From Skermanella aerolata KACC 11604 (lineage in GTDB: Bacteria > Pseudomonadota > Alphaproteobacteria > Azospirillales > Azospirillaceae): a stretch of DNA of 64,000 bases. The notes beneath the pieces are model-generated. The model did not search any database. It was given only the letters and a program-made list of their open reading frames with translations, and was not told where the DNA came from. Every line of letters begins with the position of its first letter. The stretch's first letter is position 1. Of the stretch, positions 35,359 to 44,289 are shown piece by piece. The stretch covers positions 62,001-126,000 of the forward strand of contig NZ_AVFK01000008.1 of the NCBI RefSeq assembly GCF_000936425.1, given 5' to 3'. A program made the position numbers and the translations under genes.

Positions 35359-36459
35359 ATGTCTGCTCCGGCCCCCCGTCCCGGAATCCTCGATATTTCG
35401 CCCTATGTCGGCGGCGAGGCCCATGCTCCCGGCGTCGACAGGCTGATCCGTCTGGCCTCCAACGAAGGCGCCCTGGGGCCGAGCCCCCGCGCCGTCGAAG
35501 CCTACCGGAACGCCGCCGCCGAGGTGCATCGATATCCGGACGGCCACTCCACGGCTCTGCGAGACGGTTTGGCGCGGCTTTATGGACTTGATTCCGCCCG
35601 GATCGTCTGCGGCACCGGATCGGACGAACTGCTGGGACTGCTGACCCGTTCCTATGCCGGTCCGGGGGACGAGGTGCTGTACAGCACGCACGGCTTCCTG
35701 ATGTACCCGATCTCGGCCAAATCGGTCGGCGCCACGCCGGTAGCCGCACCCGAGACGGGCCTGAAGGCCGACGTCGACGCTCTGCTGGCGCATGTGACGG
35801 AGCGGACGAAGATCGTCTTCATCGCCAATCCGAACAACCCGACAGGCAGCTTCCTGACGACTGACGAGATGCGTCGGCTGCATGCCGGCTTGCCGGAGCA
35901 TGTCGTGCTGGTGATCGACGCCGCCTATGCCGAGTACGTCGACCGGCCGGATTATACGGCGGGCGCGGAACTGGTCGAGGAGTTCGCCAACGTCGTCATG
36001 ACGCGGACCTTCTCCAAGATCTATGCCCTTGGCGGGCTGCGGCTGGGCTGGGCATACTGCCCGCCGGCCATCGCCGACGTGCTGAACCGCGTGCGCGGAC
36101 CGTTCAACGTCAGTTCCGCGTCGCAGATCGCGGGCGTCGCCGCCGTCGAGGACCAGGAGTTCATCGAGCGGTCGCGACTTCACAATGACACATGGCGGGA
36201 GTGGCTGGCGGCTCGCCTGACGGAACTGGGCCTCACGGTACATCCCAGCATCGCCAACTTCCTGCTGGTGTCGTTCGCCAACGCCGCGTCGGATGGCAAT
36301 CAGGCGGCCGAGGCGGCCCGGCAGTTCCTCAAGTCGCGCGGTATCCTGGTCCGCCAGATGGGCGGCTACGGGCTGCCGCACTGCCTGCGGATATCGATCG
36401 GCACGGAAGAAGAGATGCGCGCCGTCGCCGACGCCGTCGCCGCGTTCTTGAAGGGCTGA
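35359..36459 (+). CDS. hisC: Histidinol-phosphate / aromatic aminotransferase
   Basis: 366 aa, class II PLP aminotransferase. LASNEGALGPSPRAVEAY, VCGTGSDELLGLL, ANPNNPTGSF, VIDAAYAEYVD and the PLP lysine in TRTFSKIYALGGLRLGW are visible, with the C-terminal Arg in HCLRISIGTEEE. The position between chorismate mutase and tyrA suggests it transaminates prephenate or phenylpyruvates as well as, or instead of, imidazole acetol phosphate. ATG 35359 follows AGGAAAG. Confidence 0.93.
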   Translation: MSAPAPRPGILDISPYVGGEAHAPGVDRLIRLASNEGALGPSPRAVEAYRNAAAEVHRYPDGHSTALRDGLARLYGLDSARIVCGTGSDELLGLLTRSYAGPGDEVLYSTHGFLMYPISAKSVGATPVAAPETGLKADVDALLAHVTERTKIVFIANPNNPTGSFLTTDEMRRLHAGLPEHVVLVIDAAYAEYVDRPDYTAGAELVEEFANVVMTRTFSKIYALGGLRLGWAYCPPAIADVLNRVRGPFNVSSASQIAGVAAVEDQEFIERSRLHNDTWREWLAARLTELGLTVHPSIANFLLVSFANAASDGNQAAEAARQFLKSRGILVRQMGGYGLPHCLRISIGTEEEMRAVADAVAAFLKG

Positions 36460-36463
36460 CGGC

Positions 36464-37393
36464 ATGTCGAACGAATTGCTTGTGGAATCGCTGCCCCTCG
36501 CGGCTGCCGGCGGCGGCCCTCTGTTCGGCCGGGTCGCCTTCATCGGCATCGGGCTGATCGGCTCGTCCATGGCGCGCGCCCTTGCCAAGCTCGGGCTGGC
36601 GCGGGAGATCGTTTGCAGCGCCCGCAGTCAGGCGACCTGCGACAAGGCCCTGGAACTGGGTCTCGTATCGCAGGCTTCGACCGATGCCGGGGCAATGGTC
36701 GCCGGTGCCGATCTGGTGGTGCTGTGTTCGCCTGTCGGCACCTATGCCGATCTGGCGGCGCGAATAGCACCGCACTGCACGCCGGGCGCCATCGTCACCG
36801 ATGTCGGATCGGTCAAGCAGGCGGTCATCCGTGACGTGGCACCCCATCTGCCGGAAGGCGTGCATCTGGTGCCCGGCCATCCGGTTGCCGGGACCGAGCA
36901 TTCCGGGCCTGAAGCCGGCTTCGCCGAACTGTTCGAGAACCGCTGGTGCATCCTGACACCGCCGGCGGGAGCCAACGAGGAGGCTGTCGCCAAGGTTGCC
37001 GACATGTGGCGGCGCTTCGGGTCGAACGTCGAGTTCATGGAAGCCTCGCACCACGACAAGGTACTGGCGATCACGTCCCATCTGCCGCACCTGATCGCCT
37101 ATACCATCGTCGGAACGGCGACCGACCTGGAGGAAGACACCAAGTCCGAGGTGATCAAGTTCTCCGCCGGCGGTTTCCGCGACTTCACCCGGATCGCGGC
37201 CAGCGACCCGGTGATGTGGCGCGACATCTTCCTGAACAACCGGGAAGCCGTGCTGGAGATCATCCAGCGCTTCAACGAGGACATCACCGCGCTCCAGCGG
37301 GCGATCCGCTGGGGTGAGGGCGACAAGCTCGAAGAGCTGTTCACCCGCACCCGCGCGATCCGGCGCGGAGTCATCGACGCCAAGCAGGCCTGA
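36464..37393 (+). CDS. tyrA: Prephenate/arogenate dehydrogenase
   Basis: 309 aa. NAD(P) Rossmann motif FIGIGLIGSSMARAL, then LCSPVGTYADLA, VTDVGSVKQAVIRD, PGHPVAGTEHSGPEAGFAELFENRWCILTP (catalytic His) and SHLPHLIAYTIVGTA. It oxidatively decarboxylates prephenate or arogenate towards tyrosine. Starts 4 bp after hisC, end of the aromatic operon. Named cyclohexadienyl dehydrogenase when both substrates are used. Confidence 0.95.
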   Translation: MSNELLVESLPLAAAGGGPLFGRVAFIGIGLIGSSMARALAKLGLAREIVCSARSQATCDKALELGLVSQASTDAGAMVAGADLVVLCSPVGTYADLAARIAPHCTPGAIVTDVGSVKQAVIRDVAPHLPEGVHLVPGHPVAGTEHSGPEAGFAELFENRWCILTPPAGANEEAVAKVADMWRRFGSNVEFMEASHHDKVLAITSHLPHLIAYTIVGTATDLEEDTKSEVIKFSAGGFRDFTRIAASDPVMWRDIFLNNREAVLEIIQRFNEDITALQRAIRWGEGDKLEELFTRTRAIRRGVIDAKQA

Positions 37394-37396
37394 ACT

Positions 37397-38419
37397 TCAG
37401 TCCTGCCGGCGCCGCATGAGGCCGAGGCCGAGCAGACCGCCGGCCAGCATGACCAGAGTCGCCGGTTCCGCGACCTGGAGCGGGTCGGCGTCGGGGTCGC
37501 CGGCCGACGCGTCCCAGCCCGCCAGCGCCGCCAGGGCATAGTCGCCAAGTATCCGGTGGGCGACAGTGGTCGGATGGACGCTGTCCCAGAACAGGTATTC
37601 GTCCGGGTTCGCGCAGACGGTTCCGGGGCGGTCCACCGCGCCCGTGAAGCAGGGCGTGTTGACGCTGGTCAGGCCGTATTGAGCCGGATTGCCGGCGACG
37701 GAATTGAACAGGCTGCGGACGTCCAGCGTGATCAGATCGACCGGGAAAGCCGCTTCAAGCCCGGCCAGGACGCCGGTCAGCGCTGTGTTGAAGGCGGCTG
37801 AAAGGCTGGTGGCCCGCGCCATAATCTCGGGACCGCCGGCGATCGATTCGGGCGTCAGGGCCAGATCGCTGAGGTTGGGCACCATGATGTACTCGGCACC
37901 CGCCAGGGCGAGGCTCGTAAGCGCCTGCCGGACGTTCTCGGTCGCCGCGGCAGCCAAGGCTTCCGGCGCCAGGGTCGAGGTCAGCTCGTTCCGGACGTCG
38001 TTGCCGCCGCCATAGACGATGTAAAGGGCATCAGGGTCCGCTCCCTTCGTCCCCTGCCGCGCCAGATAGTCGAGCGTCTGGAAGGTGACGCCCGGAGGGA
38101 CGGTACCGCCGGTGGTCGCCCCGCCGAAAGCATAGTTGTTGCCGCCCGCCAGCGACGGGACAGCCTGGGTTCCGTAAGCTTCCGCCACCCGGTCGATCCA
38201 GAGCGGTCCGTTGGAGAACCGGCCGGGCGCATAGGGCGGTGACAGCGGGAGAGCGCCGAAAGTAGCCGAGGTGATGTTGCCCGTGTCGGTCAGGCTGTCC
38301 CCGAAGGCGTAGATCGATGTCGGCGCCGCGCCGGCCGGCGTAGCTGCCGCCGCGATGCCGAGGCAAAGGCCCAAGCCTGCCCCAGCCATCGCACCCTTGT
38401 TCCACCAAATTGCCAGCAT
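37397..38419 (-). CDS. SGNH/GDSL esterase with PEP-CTERM anchor
   Basis: 340 aa from ATG 38419. Signal peptide ending around GAAPTS. SGNH blocks: I YAFGDSLTDTGN (Ser), III YGGGNDVRNEL (Asn), V FWDSVHPTTVAHRIL (Asp, His). The C-terminus EPATLVMLAGGLLGLGLMRRRQD is a PEP-CTERM sorting signal: a PEP-like motif, a membrane helix and an Arg cluster. It implies processing by an exosortase, which is not encoded in this window. A secreted lipase or polysaccharide esterase is likely. Confidence 0.9.
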   Translation of the reverse strand: MLAIWWNKGAMAGAGLGLCLGIAAAATPAGAAPTSIYAFGDSLTDTGNITSATFGALPLSPPYAPGRFSNGPLWIDRVAEAYGTQAVPSLAGGNNYAFGGATTGGTVPPGVTFQTLDYLARQGTKGADPDALYIVYGGGNDVRNELTSTLAPEALAAAATENVRQALTSLALAGAEYIMVPNLSDLALTPESIAGGPEIMARATSLSAAFNTALTGVLAGLEAAFPVDLITLDVRSLFNSVAGNPAQYGLTSVNTPCFTGAVDRPGTVCANPDEYLFWDSVHPTTVAHRILGDYALAALAGWDASAGDPDADPLQVAEPATLVMLAGGLLGLGLMRRRQD

Positions 38420-38528
38420 CTGGCCTCCAACGAATTTACACAACTTTTAGTATATTAGCGTTCGCGTTCTTGTAGAGGAACAGGCGGAACGCTTCAACGT
38501 CTCAGTTGGAGACCGGGGGAGTTCAGCG

Positions 38529-39167
38529 TCATTCTCCCGCTTGCTGTGACATCTCGCGCCGCTGCCGGCGCCGGCCTCGCCACTGGCGGACAAAGCGATA
38601 GGCGAACAGCAGGACCAGTCCTGTGATCAGGATGGTGCTGACCGGGCTGATATAGGCCTCCACCGCACTCCACTGATCCCGCAGGATGTAGCCGCAGATG
38701 GCAAGCAGACTGGTCCAGGCCACTGTTCCAATCGTGGAGTAGAGCAGGAACGGAAACAGGCCCATCCCGCTGATTCCGGCCGGGACGGAGATCAGGGTGC
38801 GGACACCCGGCACGAGGCGCCCGATCAGGACGGCGGATCGGCCATGACGGTTGAACCAGTCCGTCGCATGGTCGATGTCGTCGGGCGACACGGTGATCCA
38901 GCGGCCGTAGCGGTCGGCGAACTCGCGCATTCGTTTATGGCCATAAACCTTGCCGGCGTAGTACCAGGGCAGCGCTCCGAGCAGCGACCCCAGGCTGCCG
39001 GCCACGATCACGCCGACCAGGGACATGCCACCCTGGGTGGCGGTGAAACCTGCAAGCGGCATCACGACTTCGGAGGGGATCGGCGGAAAAATATTCTCGA
39101 GGAACATCAGCAGGGCGATGCCGGCATATCCCAGCCCATTCATCAAACCTGTAATCCAGTCAAACAT
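38529..39167 (-). CDS. DedA-family membrane protein
   Basis: 212 aa, four to five membrane segments. FLENIFPPIPSEVVMPLAGF, GALPWYYAGKVYG and FNRHGRSAVLIGRLVPGVRTLISVPAGISGMG are DedA/SNARE-associated signatures; several members are lipid scramblases that recycle undecaprenyl phosphate. The C-terminus is strongly basic. ATG 39167 (MFDWITGLM) starts just before the first helix. It lies downstream of the K+/H+ antiporter gene by about 70 bp. Confidence 0.92.
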   Translation of the reverse strand: MFDWITGLMNGLGYAGIALLMFLENIFPPIPSEVVMPLAGFTATQGGMSLVGVIVAGSLGSLLGALPWYYAGKVYGHKRMREFADRYGRWITVSPDDIDHATDWFNRHGRSAVLIGRLVPGVRTLISVPAGISGMGLFPFLLYSTIGTVAWTSLLAICGYILRDQWSAVEAYISPVSTILITGLVLLFAYRFVRQWRGRRRQRREMSQQAGE

Positions 39168-39235
39168 CGGCCTCAATCCCTGGCGTTATGTGATCGCTTA
39201 ACAACCCGCGCGCCAACGACTCGGTTGCAGGCGAC

Positions 39236-41137
39236 TCAATCCGCCGATCGAGATGCCTCGTCCTTAGCCTGCCGTTTGGCTTGACGGCGCGCGAGCCGTT
39301 CCGCACGGCGCGCCTGTCTGCGCTGACGCCGCTGCCACAGACGGAAGTAGAGACGACTCCGCGCCGCTTCAAGCATGCGGATCAGGTCGCGGGGGAGGGG
39401 GATGGCGGGAGGGCGTGGCCCGGACTGCGGTGCTGCCGGCTCCAATGCCAGCCCGACGACGCGCAACTCCCCGTCCTGCATGTCGCGGGCGATCAATTCC
39501 ACCGATCCCATGCGCAGCCTGTCGCCGACCTCCACGGCGTCGCGGAATTCCTGCCGGAACAGCTCGGCCAGCGTGAGCTTGGCGTTGCGGATCGACAGCG
39601 GCAGGCCGTACAGCTCCGCGAGCGCCGCGACCGTCATGTCGGCCTTCAGCGCCAGATCGCCGAAGAACTGGCGGTCGTCTTCCGCCAGTTCGCGTGTTTC
39701 GCCGAAAAGGCGGTCGAGCATGGAGACGCGCGACGGCGCAGTGAACAAGTATACTAGGTCGCCCGCCTGGAGATGGCGGACTGTATGGATCGTCCGTACC
39801 TGTCCGTCGCGGATGATCAGCGACGGGCGTGCCCAGCGTGGCAGCCGGTGGCCGCTGACCACCGGACTGTGCTCGAGGATCGTATAAGCCACCAGCTCAT
39901 AGTCGGCCTGCCCCGGAAGTTCCAGTTCGACCCTGTCCACCGGACCGATTCGCGGCGGGACGATCAGCTTGAGCCAGTGGGCCAGCGGCCGGATCGTCCA
40001 GCCCTGCACCAGCAGCGACATCATGACGATCAGGAAGGCGATGTTGAAGTAGAGCTGCCCGTCCGGCAATCCGAACAGGATCGGGACGATCGCGAGCAGG
40101 ATCGACACGGCACCGCGAAGACCGACCCAGGCGATGAAGGTGGTCTCGTTGTTCGTGAACCGGAAAGGCGCCAGGCACAGCCAGATGGCGATCGGGCGGG
40201 CGACGAGGATCAGCACCACGGCAAGCGCCGCCGCCGGCAGGAACAGGCTGGGGAATTGCGCCGGGCTGGCCAGCAATCCCAGCATCACGAACATGACGAT
40301 CTGGCTGAGCCAGGTGAGCCCGTTGTGGAAGCGGCGCAGGCTTTGCGCGCCGCGCAGTTTCGAATTTCCCGCGACCAGACCGGCGACATAGACGGCGAGA
40401 AAGCCGCTTCCTTCGGCGACGCCGGCGAGTGCGAAGATGAATAGGGCCATCGACAGCGAGACGATCGGGTAAAGCCCCGGTTCCAGCTTGACCCTGTTGA
40501 TCGCGAGCACCAGCAGCCATCCGCCCACCAGCCCGAACAGGACGCCGCCGCCGATCTGGGACAGGAACAAGGCCGGCAGATGCCAGGGGGACTGGTCGCC
40601 GTCTGCGGTGATCAACTGAACCAGCGCCAGGGTCAGGAAGATCGACATGGGGTCGTTGGTGCCGGATTCGATTTCCAGCGTCGAGCGCACCCGATCGCGG
40701 AGAGTGATGCCGCCAACTCGCAGCAGGAAGAACACCGCCGCGGCATCGGTCGAACTGACGATTGCGCCGAGCAGCAGCGATTCGCGCCAGGGCAGGCTCA
40801 GCGCGACGTGAGCGGCAAGACCCACGAGGCCCGTCGTGATGAGAACACCCACTGTCGCGAGGGTCAGAGCCGGGGCGGCCGCGACCCTGTAGCTGGAGAA
40901 GCGGGTGTCGAAACCGCTTTCGAACAGGATGATGGCAAGCGCCACGCTGCCGATCAGGAAAGCGGCCGGCGTATTGTCGAACGAGATGCCGCCGATACCG
41001 TCTTCGCCGGCGGCCAATCCGACGCCAAGGAAAATCAGAAGTAACGGTGCGCCGATCCGAAATGAGATCAGGCTTGTGAAAATACTGACCAGCAGGAGTA
41101 TCGTTGCAATCAGAATTATCAGATTATTGAATTCCAT
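39236..41137 (-). CDS. CPA1-type K+/H+ (Na+/H+) antiporter, NhaP2/CvrA-like
   Basis: 633 aa. About 12 membrane segments with FESGFDTRFSSY, IVSSTDAAAVFFLL (ion-binding Asp) and WVGLRGAVSILLAIVP. The C-terminal cytoplasmic part includes a TrkA-C/RCK_C domain (about 400-470: RVELELPGQADYELVAYTILEHSPV) and a CorC-like region, then a basic tail rich in Arg. It would control cytoplasmic K+ and pH. There is no ribosome site conflict at ATG 41137. Confidence 0.93.
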   Translation of the reverse strand: MEFNNLIILIATILLLVSIFTSLISFRIGAPLLLIFLGVGLAAGEDGIGGISFDNTPAAFLIGSVALAIILFESGFDTRFSSYRVAAAPALTLATVGVLITTGLVGLAAHVALSLPWRESLLLGAIVSSTDAAAVFFLLRVGGITLRDRVRSTLEIESGTNDPMSIFLTLALVQLITADGDQSPWHLPALFLSQIGGGVLFGLVGGWLLVLAINRVKLEPGLYPIVSLSMALFIFALAGVAEGSGFLAVYVAGLVAGNSKLRGAQSLRRFHNGLTWLSQIVMFVMLGLLASPAQFPSLFLPAAALAVVLILVARPIAIWLCLAPFRFTNNETTFIAWVGLRGAVSILLAIVPILFGLPDGQLYFNIAFLIVMMSLLVQGWTIRPLAHWLKLIVPPRIGPVDRVELELPGQADYELVAYTILEHSPVVSGHRLPRWARPSLIIRDGQVRTIHTVRHLQAGDLVYLFTAPSRVSMLDRLFGETRELAEDDRQFFGDLALKADMTVAALAELYGLPLSIRNAKLTLAELFRQEFRDAVEVGDRLRMGSVELIARDMQDGELRVVGLALEPAAPQSGPRPPAIPLPRDLIRMLEAARSRLYFRLWQRRQRRQARRAERLARRQAKRQAKDEASRSAD

Positions 41138-41545
41138 GTAACCGTCTTGCCCCGACGTAAGTTGTATCTCAACCGATTGCCAAAACGATTTGCCCTAAAC
41201 AGGCCATGCTGCCTCCTGGGGAGACTATGGCAGGTTGTCGTCTTTGGCTACGCGAAACATCCGGCCCTGTTTGTCGCACCGGCGCCGGTCCGAAAAGCTG
41301 CAAAAGGGAGGCGGAGCAAATCTGAGTAAAATTCGATCAATGTTGAATGTAGATCGATTGCCAGAGGTCATAACCCAAATGTATTATGTTACACGAGAAG
41401 CACATATGTGGCCAAAGCTCACAGTTGTTGTCAGAAAGAACTTTAGCTGAGCCAGCATTGAGGTATCTATACCGCCAAGACGACAGCGGGGACGACACGA
41501 TCGTGGCTGCGTCGGTTGAATGAATACTCGATAGGGGTAGCTTAA
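41138..41545. promoter_or_regulatory. 408-bp gap upstream of the porin gene
   Basis: AT-richer than the surroundings. No convincing ORF. It holds the divergent promoters of the antiporter and the porin and an unexplained dyad TGTATTATGTTACA (41380-41393). A GGGG ribosome site precedes the porin ATG. Confidence 0.5.
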
Positions 41546-42658
41546 ATGAAAAAGATCCTTTTGGGGACCACCGCGATCGCAGCCGCTGCTCTGTACGCAC
41601 AGGCCGCTCAGGCGCAGATCACTGTTTCCCTCGGCGGTTACACCGAGTTCTTCGGTGCTTACTACGATGACGACGCAGCCAACCGCACCAGCCGCGAATT
41701 CCAGATCGAGACGGAAATCGTCGTCCGCGCCGACGGCAAGGCCGACAACGGTCTGCTCTACGGCGCCAAGGTCGAGCTGCAGAACTCCAGCGCCGGCGGC
41801 GGTGTCTCCACCGACGAAGCGTCCGTCTATCTGTCGGGCACTTGGGGCCGTATCGAACTGGGTGACTTCGACGGCGCCGCCGACACCCTGGCCATCTACG
41901 CCCCGCTGGTCGGCATCGAGCAGATCGACGGCGACGGCTACGACTTCCTGAGCGCCACCGACGCCACGTCGGGTGCTCTCTTCGGCGCCCAGCCGTTCTT
42001 CGGTCTGGTGAAGGCTCCGGACTCGGGTGACGCGACCAAGGTCATGTACCTGACCCCGCGGTTTGCCGGTATCCAGGCTGGCGTCAGCTATGCCACCCAG
42101 AATGGCAGCGAAGCCCAGAACGTCGTCGCCCTGAAGTCTCAGACCCCGTCCTACAAGGACTTCTGGGAATTCGGTGCGAACTACACCGGCACCTTCGCCG
42201 GCTTCTCGGTCGCCGCTGGCGCCACCGCCACCACCGGCACGGGCGAGTCGCGGGCTGCCATCGAGCTGGAAGACTTCTTCGCATGGCAGGCCGGTGCCCA
42301 GGTCGGCTACGCCGGCTTCAAGTTCGGCGGCGGCTACATCGACGGTGACGACTTCGGCGCCGCCTCCGGCACCGCCGCGAGCGATGCGACCGCTTGGCAC
42401 CTCGGTGCCAGCTACACCGCCGGCCCGTTCGCCGTCGGCCTGACCTATGCCGACGCCGAAGGCGCCAAGGCCGGCTTCACGACCTACGCTTCCGACTACA
42501 AGACCTACGGTGGTGGTGTTGCTTACACGATCGCTCCGGGTCTCGTCCTCCAGGGCGACTTCATGTATGTCGACGAAGACGTCGTGAACCTGACCACCGG
42601 CACGCCGGCCAGCAACGAAGGCTACGTCGCCGTCGTCAGCACCCGCCTGAACTTCTAA
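41546..42658 (+). CDS. General outer-membrane porin
   Basis: 370 aa. Signal peptide MKKILLGTTAIAAAALYAQAAQA, mature start QITVSLGGYTEFFGAYYDDD. The rest alternates amphipathic beta-strands separated by Gly/Asp/Asn turns (for example RIELGDFDGAADTLAIYAP, YGGGVAYTIAPGLVLQGDFMY), and the last residue is Phe (VVSTRLNF), the Bam-complex signature. It belongs to the alphaproteobacterial trimeric porins. Codon use is strongly biased to frequent codons, so it is likely highly expressed. A strong terminator follows. Confidence 0.95.
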   Translation: MKKILLGTTAIAAAALYAQAAQAQITVSLGGYTEFFGAYYDDDAANRTSREFQIETEIVVRADGKADNGLLYGAKVELQNSSAGGGVSTDEASVYLSGTWGRIELGDFDGAADTLAIYAPLVGIEQIDGDGYDFLSATDATSGALFGAQPFFGLVKAPDSGDATKVMYLTPRFAGIQAGVSYATQNGSEAQNVVALKSQTPSYKDFWEFGANYTGTFAGFSVAAGATATTGTGESRAAIELEDFFAWQAGAQVGYAGFKFGGGYIDGDDFGAASGTAASDATAWHLGASYTAGPFAVGLTYADAEGAKAGFTTYASDYKTYGGGVAYTIAPGLVLQGDFMYVDEDVVNLTTGTPASNEGYVAVVSTRLNF

Positions 42659-42696
42659 TCAGGCAGGTTCCGGTTCGTCCGGAACAGGGTTATGGG

Positions 42697-42730
42697 AAAA
42701 GGGGCAGCGGTCATCCGCTGCCCCTTTTTT
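42697..42730 (+). terminator. Rho-independent terminator after the porin
   Basis: AAAAGGGGCAGCGG / CCGCTGCCCCTTTT perfect stem, 4-nt loop, followed by TTTTTT. Confidence 0.95.
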
Positions 42731-42758
42731 CATGTGCCGCTTTTTGTGTGCCGCTTGT

Positions 42759-43334
42759 TCAATTTCCGCTTACGCGGAGACGGTCGAGCAACCGGTCCGT
42801 CGCCATACCGGTGACATCAAGGCCCACCTCGCGCTGGAACCGCTCGATGGCGGTCCGTGTCCGATTTCCGGCGATACCGTCCGGTACGCCCGTCCTGTAT
42901 CCCAGCCTGTTCAGCTCCCGCTGGATTGCCGCGATCAGGTCGCGCGCTTCCCGGTCTTTTGCGGCATTGCCAGGGGCGGAGCGGCGGCGGGCTTCGGCGA
43001 GTTGCTCCTGGGTCAGCCGTGCAGCCATCCTGTCACGCAGGGTTGCCGCGTCCTGATGGCCCGATTCGGCCGCCCGCTCGAACCAGCCATAGGCAGTCAC
43101 GGGATCGCGCGGACGTCCCAGCCCGCCTTCGTAGATCCGGCCCAGCCAGTACTGGGCGTCCGGATCGCCCTCGCGGGCGACTTCTTCGAACTGCCTGGCC
43201 GCTGTCGCGAAGTCGCCGCGATTGAACGCGAAAAGCGCTTCATCGTACTGAGCCGCCGCCGGTCCTGCCATCGTTAGTGTCGCGACAACGGCCACGACCG
43301 TCAGCAGCTTTGGACGGCCCGCTGTTCCTCCCAT
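42759..43334 (-). CDS. Secreted Sel1-repeat / peptidoglycan-binding protein
   Basis: 191 aa. Signal peptide (LLTVVAVVATLTMAGPAAAQ), two Sel1/TPR-like repeats (GDFATAARQFEEVAREGDPDAQYWLGRIYEGGLGRPRDPVTAYGWFERAAESGHQDA), a charged linker, then a PG_binding_1 domain (LIAAIQRELNRLGYRTGVPDGIAGNRTRTAIERFQREVGL). It would sit in the periplasm bound to murein. It lies 13 bp from the 17-kDa antigen gene, same direction. Confidence 0.88.
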   Translation of the reverse strand: MGGTAGRPKLLTVVAVVATLTMAGPAAAQYDEALFAFNRGDFATAARQFEEVAREGDPDAQYWLGRIYEGGLGRPRDPVTAYGWFERAAESGHQDAATLRDRMAARLTQEQLAEARRRSAPGNAAKDREARDLIAAIQRELNRLGYRTGVPDGIAGNRTRTAIERFQREVGLDVTGMATDRLLDRLRVSGN

Positions 43335-43347
43335 CGGTGGAAGCCGT

Positions 43348-43815
43348 TCAGCTCACGATCCTCCAGGTTCCGTCGGGTTGCCGGCAGGCGTCGCCGCGTG
43401 CCTGTTCGGCCCTGCCGCCAACATAGACCGTGTGCTGATATTCCCGGCAGGTCTGGCCGCTCTGATCCTGATAGGTGCGGGTCGGTTCGATGGTGCCGCG
43501 GTTGCCGGTCTCGGGATTGCTCCACTGGATCGGCTCGCCCTGTGCGACGGCACTCTGTTCGGCCTGGGTCGCCGTCTGATGGTCGTTGCCCTGGAGATAG
43601 CCGCCGAGCTTTCCGCCGGCGAGAGCGCCCACCAGCGTACCGACCGCCGTCGCCGCCAGCTGGCCACTGCCGCCGCCGATCTGCGAACCGAGCAGCGCGC
43701 CGCCGGCAGCGCCGCCCAGCGTTCCGACGGTCTGACCGGTATTCATCCCCTCGCAGGCCCCCAGGCTCAGGGACAGGGCGGCTAAAGCCGCGATAGTGGT
43801 CCTGCGCATCATCAT
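43348..43815 (-). CDS. 17-kDa surface antigen-like lipoprotein (RT0821/Lpp0805 type)
   Basis: 155 aa from ATG 43815, with GGAGAAG upstream. Lipobox LSLSLGACEG (Cys), then Gly-zipper TVGTLGGAAGGALLGSQIGGGSGQLAATAVGTLVGALAGGKLGGYL and a C-terminal TRTYQDQSGQTCREYQHTVYVGGRAEQARGDACRQPDGTWRIV. This is the Rickettsia 17-kDa antigen family. The Gly-zipper implies membrane-associated oligomerisation. Function unknown. Confidence 0.9.
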   Translation of the reverse strand: MMMRRTTIAALAALSLSLGACEGMNTGQTVGTLGGAAGGALLGSQIGGGSGQLAATAVGTLVGALAGGKLGGYLQGNDHQTATQAEQSAVAQGEPIQWSNPETGNRGTIEPTRTYQDQSGQTCREYQHTVYVGGRAEQARGDACRQPDGTWRIVS

Positions 43816-43999
43816 GACGATCTTCTCCGTTACGGGCTGGGCTGGCCCGTCAAACGTCACGAAGATTCAAAGGTTCCAGCCGTGCTGCCCCGAAAATACC
43901 GGACCTTTCGGGGAATGAAGCGCAAGGCGCGCTGTTTTCCGGTCGGGGTGATCAGACGAACCATGATTGCCGGAACGACAACGAAATCAGGAGCGAATC

Positions 44000-44260
44000 A
44001 TGTCGCGTATGGCGATCGCCTTTCTCGGTCTTGTTCTTCTTGGGACGAGCGCCTGTGCCAATCTGATGAATTCGGGAAGCAACAAGACGCCTGAAGGCAG
44101 GTCCACGACATCCGGTGGCGCCGCACTGGGTACGCCGGGAAGCAACGGTCCCGCGACCGGCGCTCCCCGGACCAGCAACAGCCCGGGTGCCGGCGATGGA
44201 ACCACGCCCGGCGACCTGATGCGTCAGGGCTCCATTCCGGGCGAGGACAAGCTGGACTGA
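44000..44260 (+). CDS. Small Gly/Ser-rich lipoprotein
   Basis: 86 aa. The start at 44000 has AGGAG nine bases upstream; an earlier in-frame start would add 11 residues. Signal with lipobox LLGTSAC, then a low-complexity Gly/Ser/Thr/Asn/Pro region. No domain recognised. Its 3' end faces the converging acetate kinase gene 29 bp away. Confidence 0.6.
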   Translation: MSRMAIAFLGLVLLGTSACANLMNSGSNKTPEGRSTTSGGAALGTPGSNGPATGAPRTSNSPGAGDGTTPGDLMRQGSIPGEDKLD

Positions 44261-44289
44261 TCGGCAGAACCGGTCGAAGGGGCCGGTTG

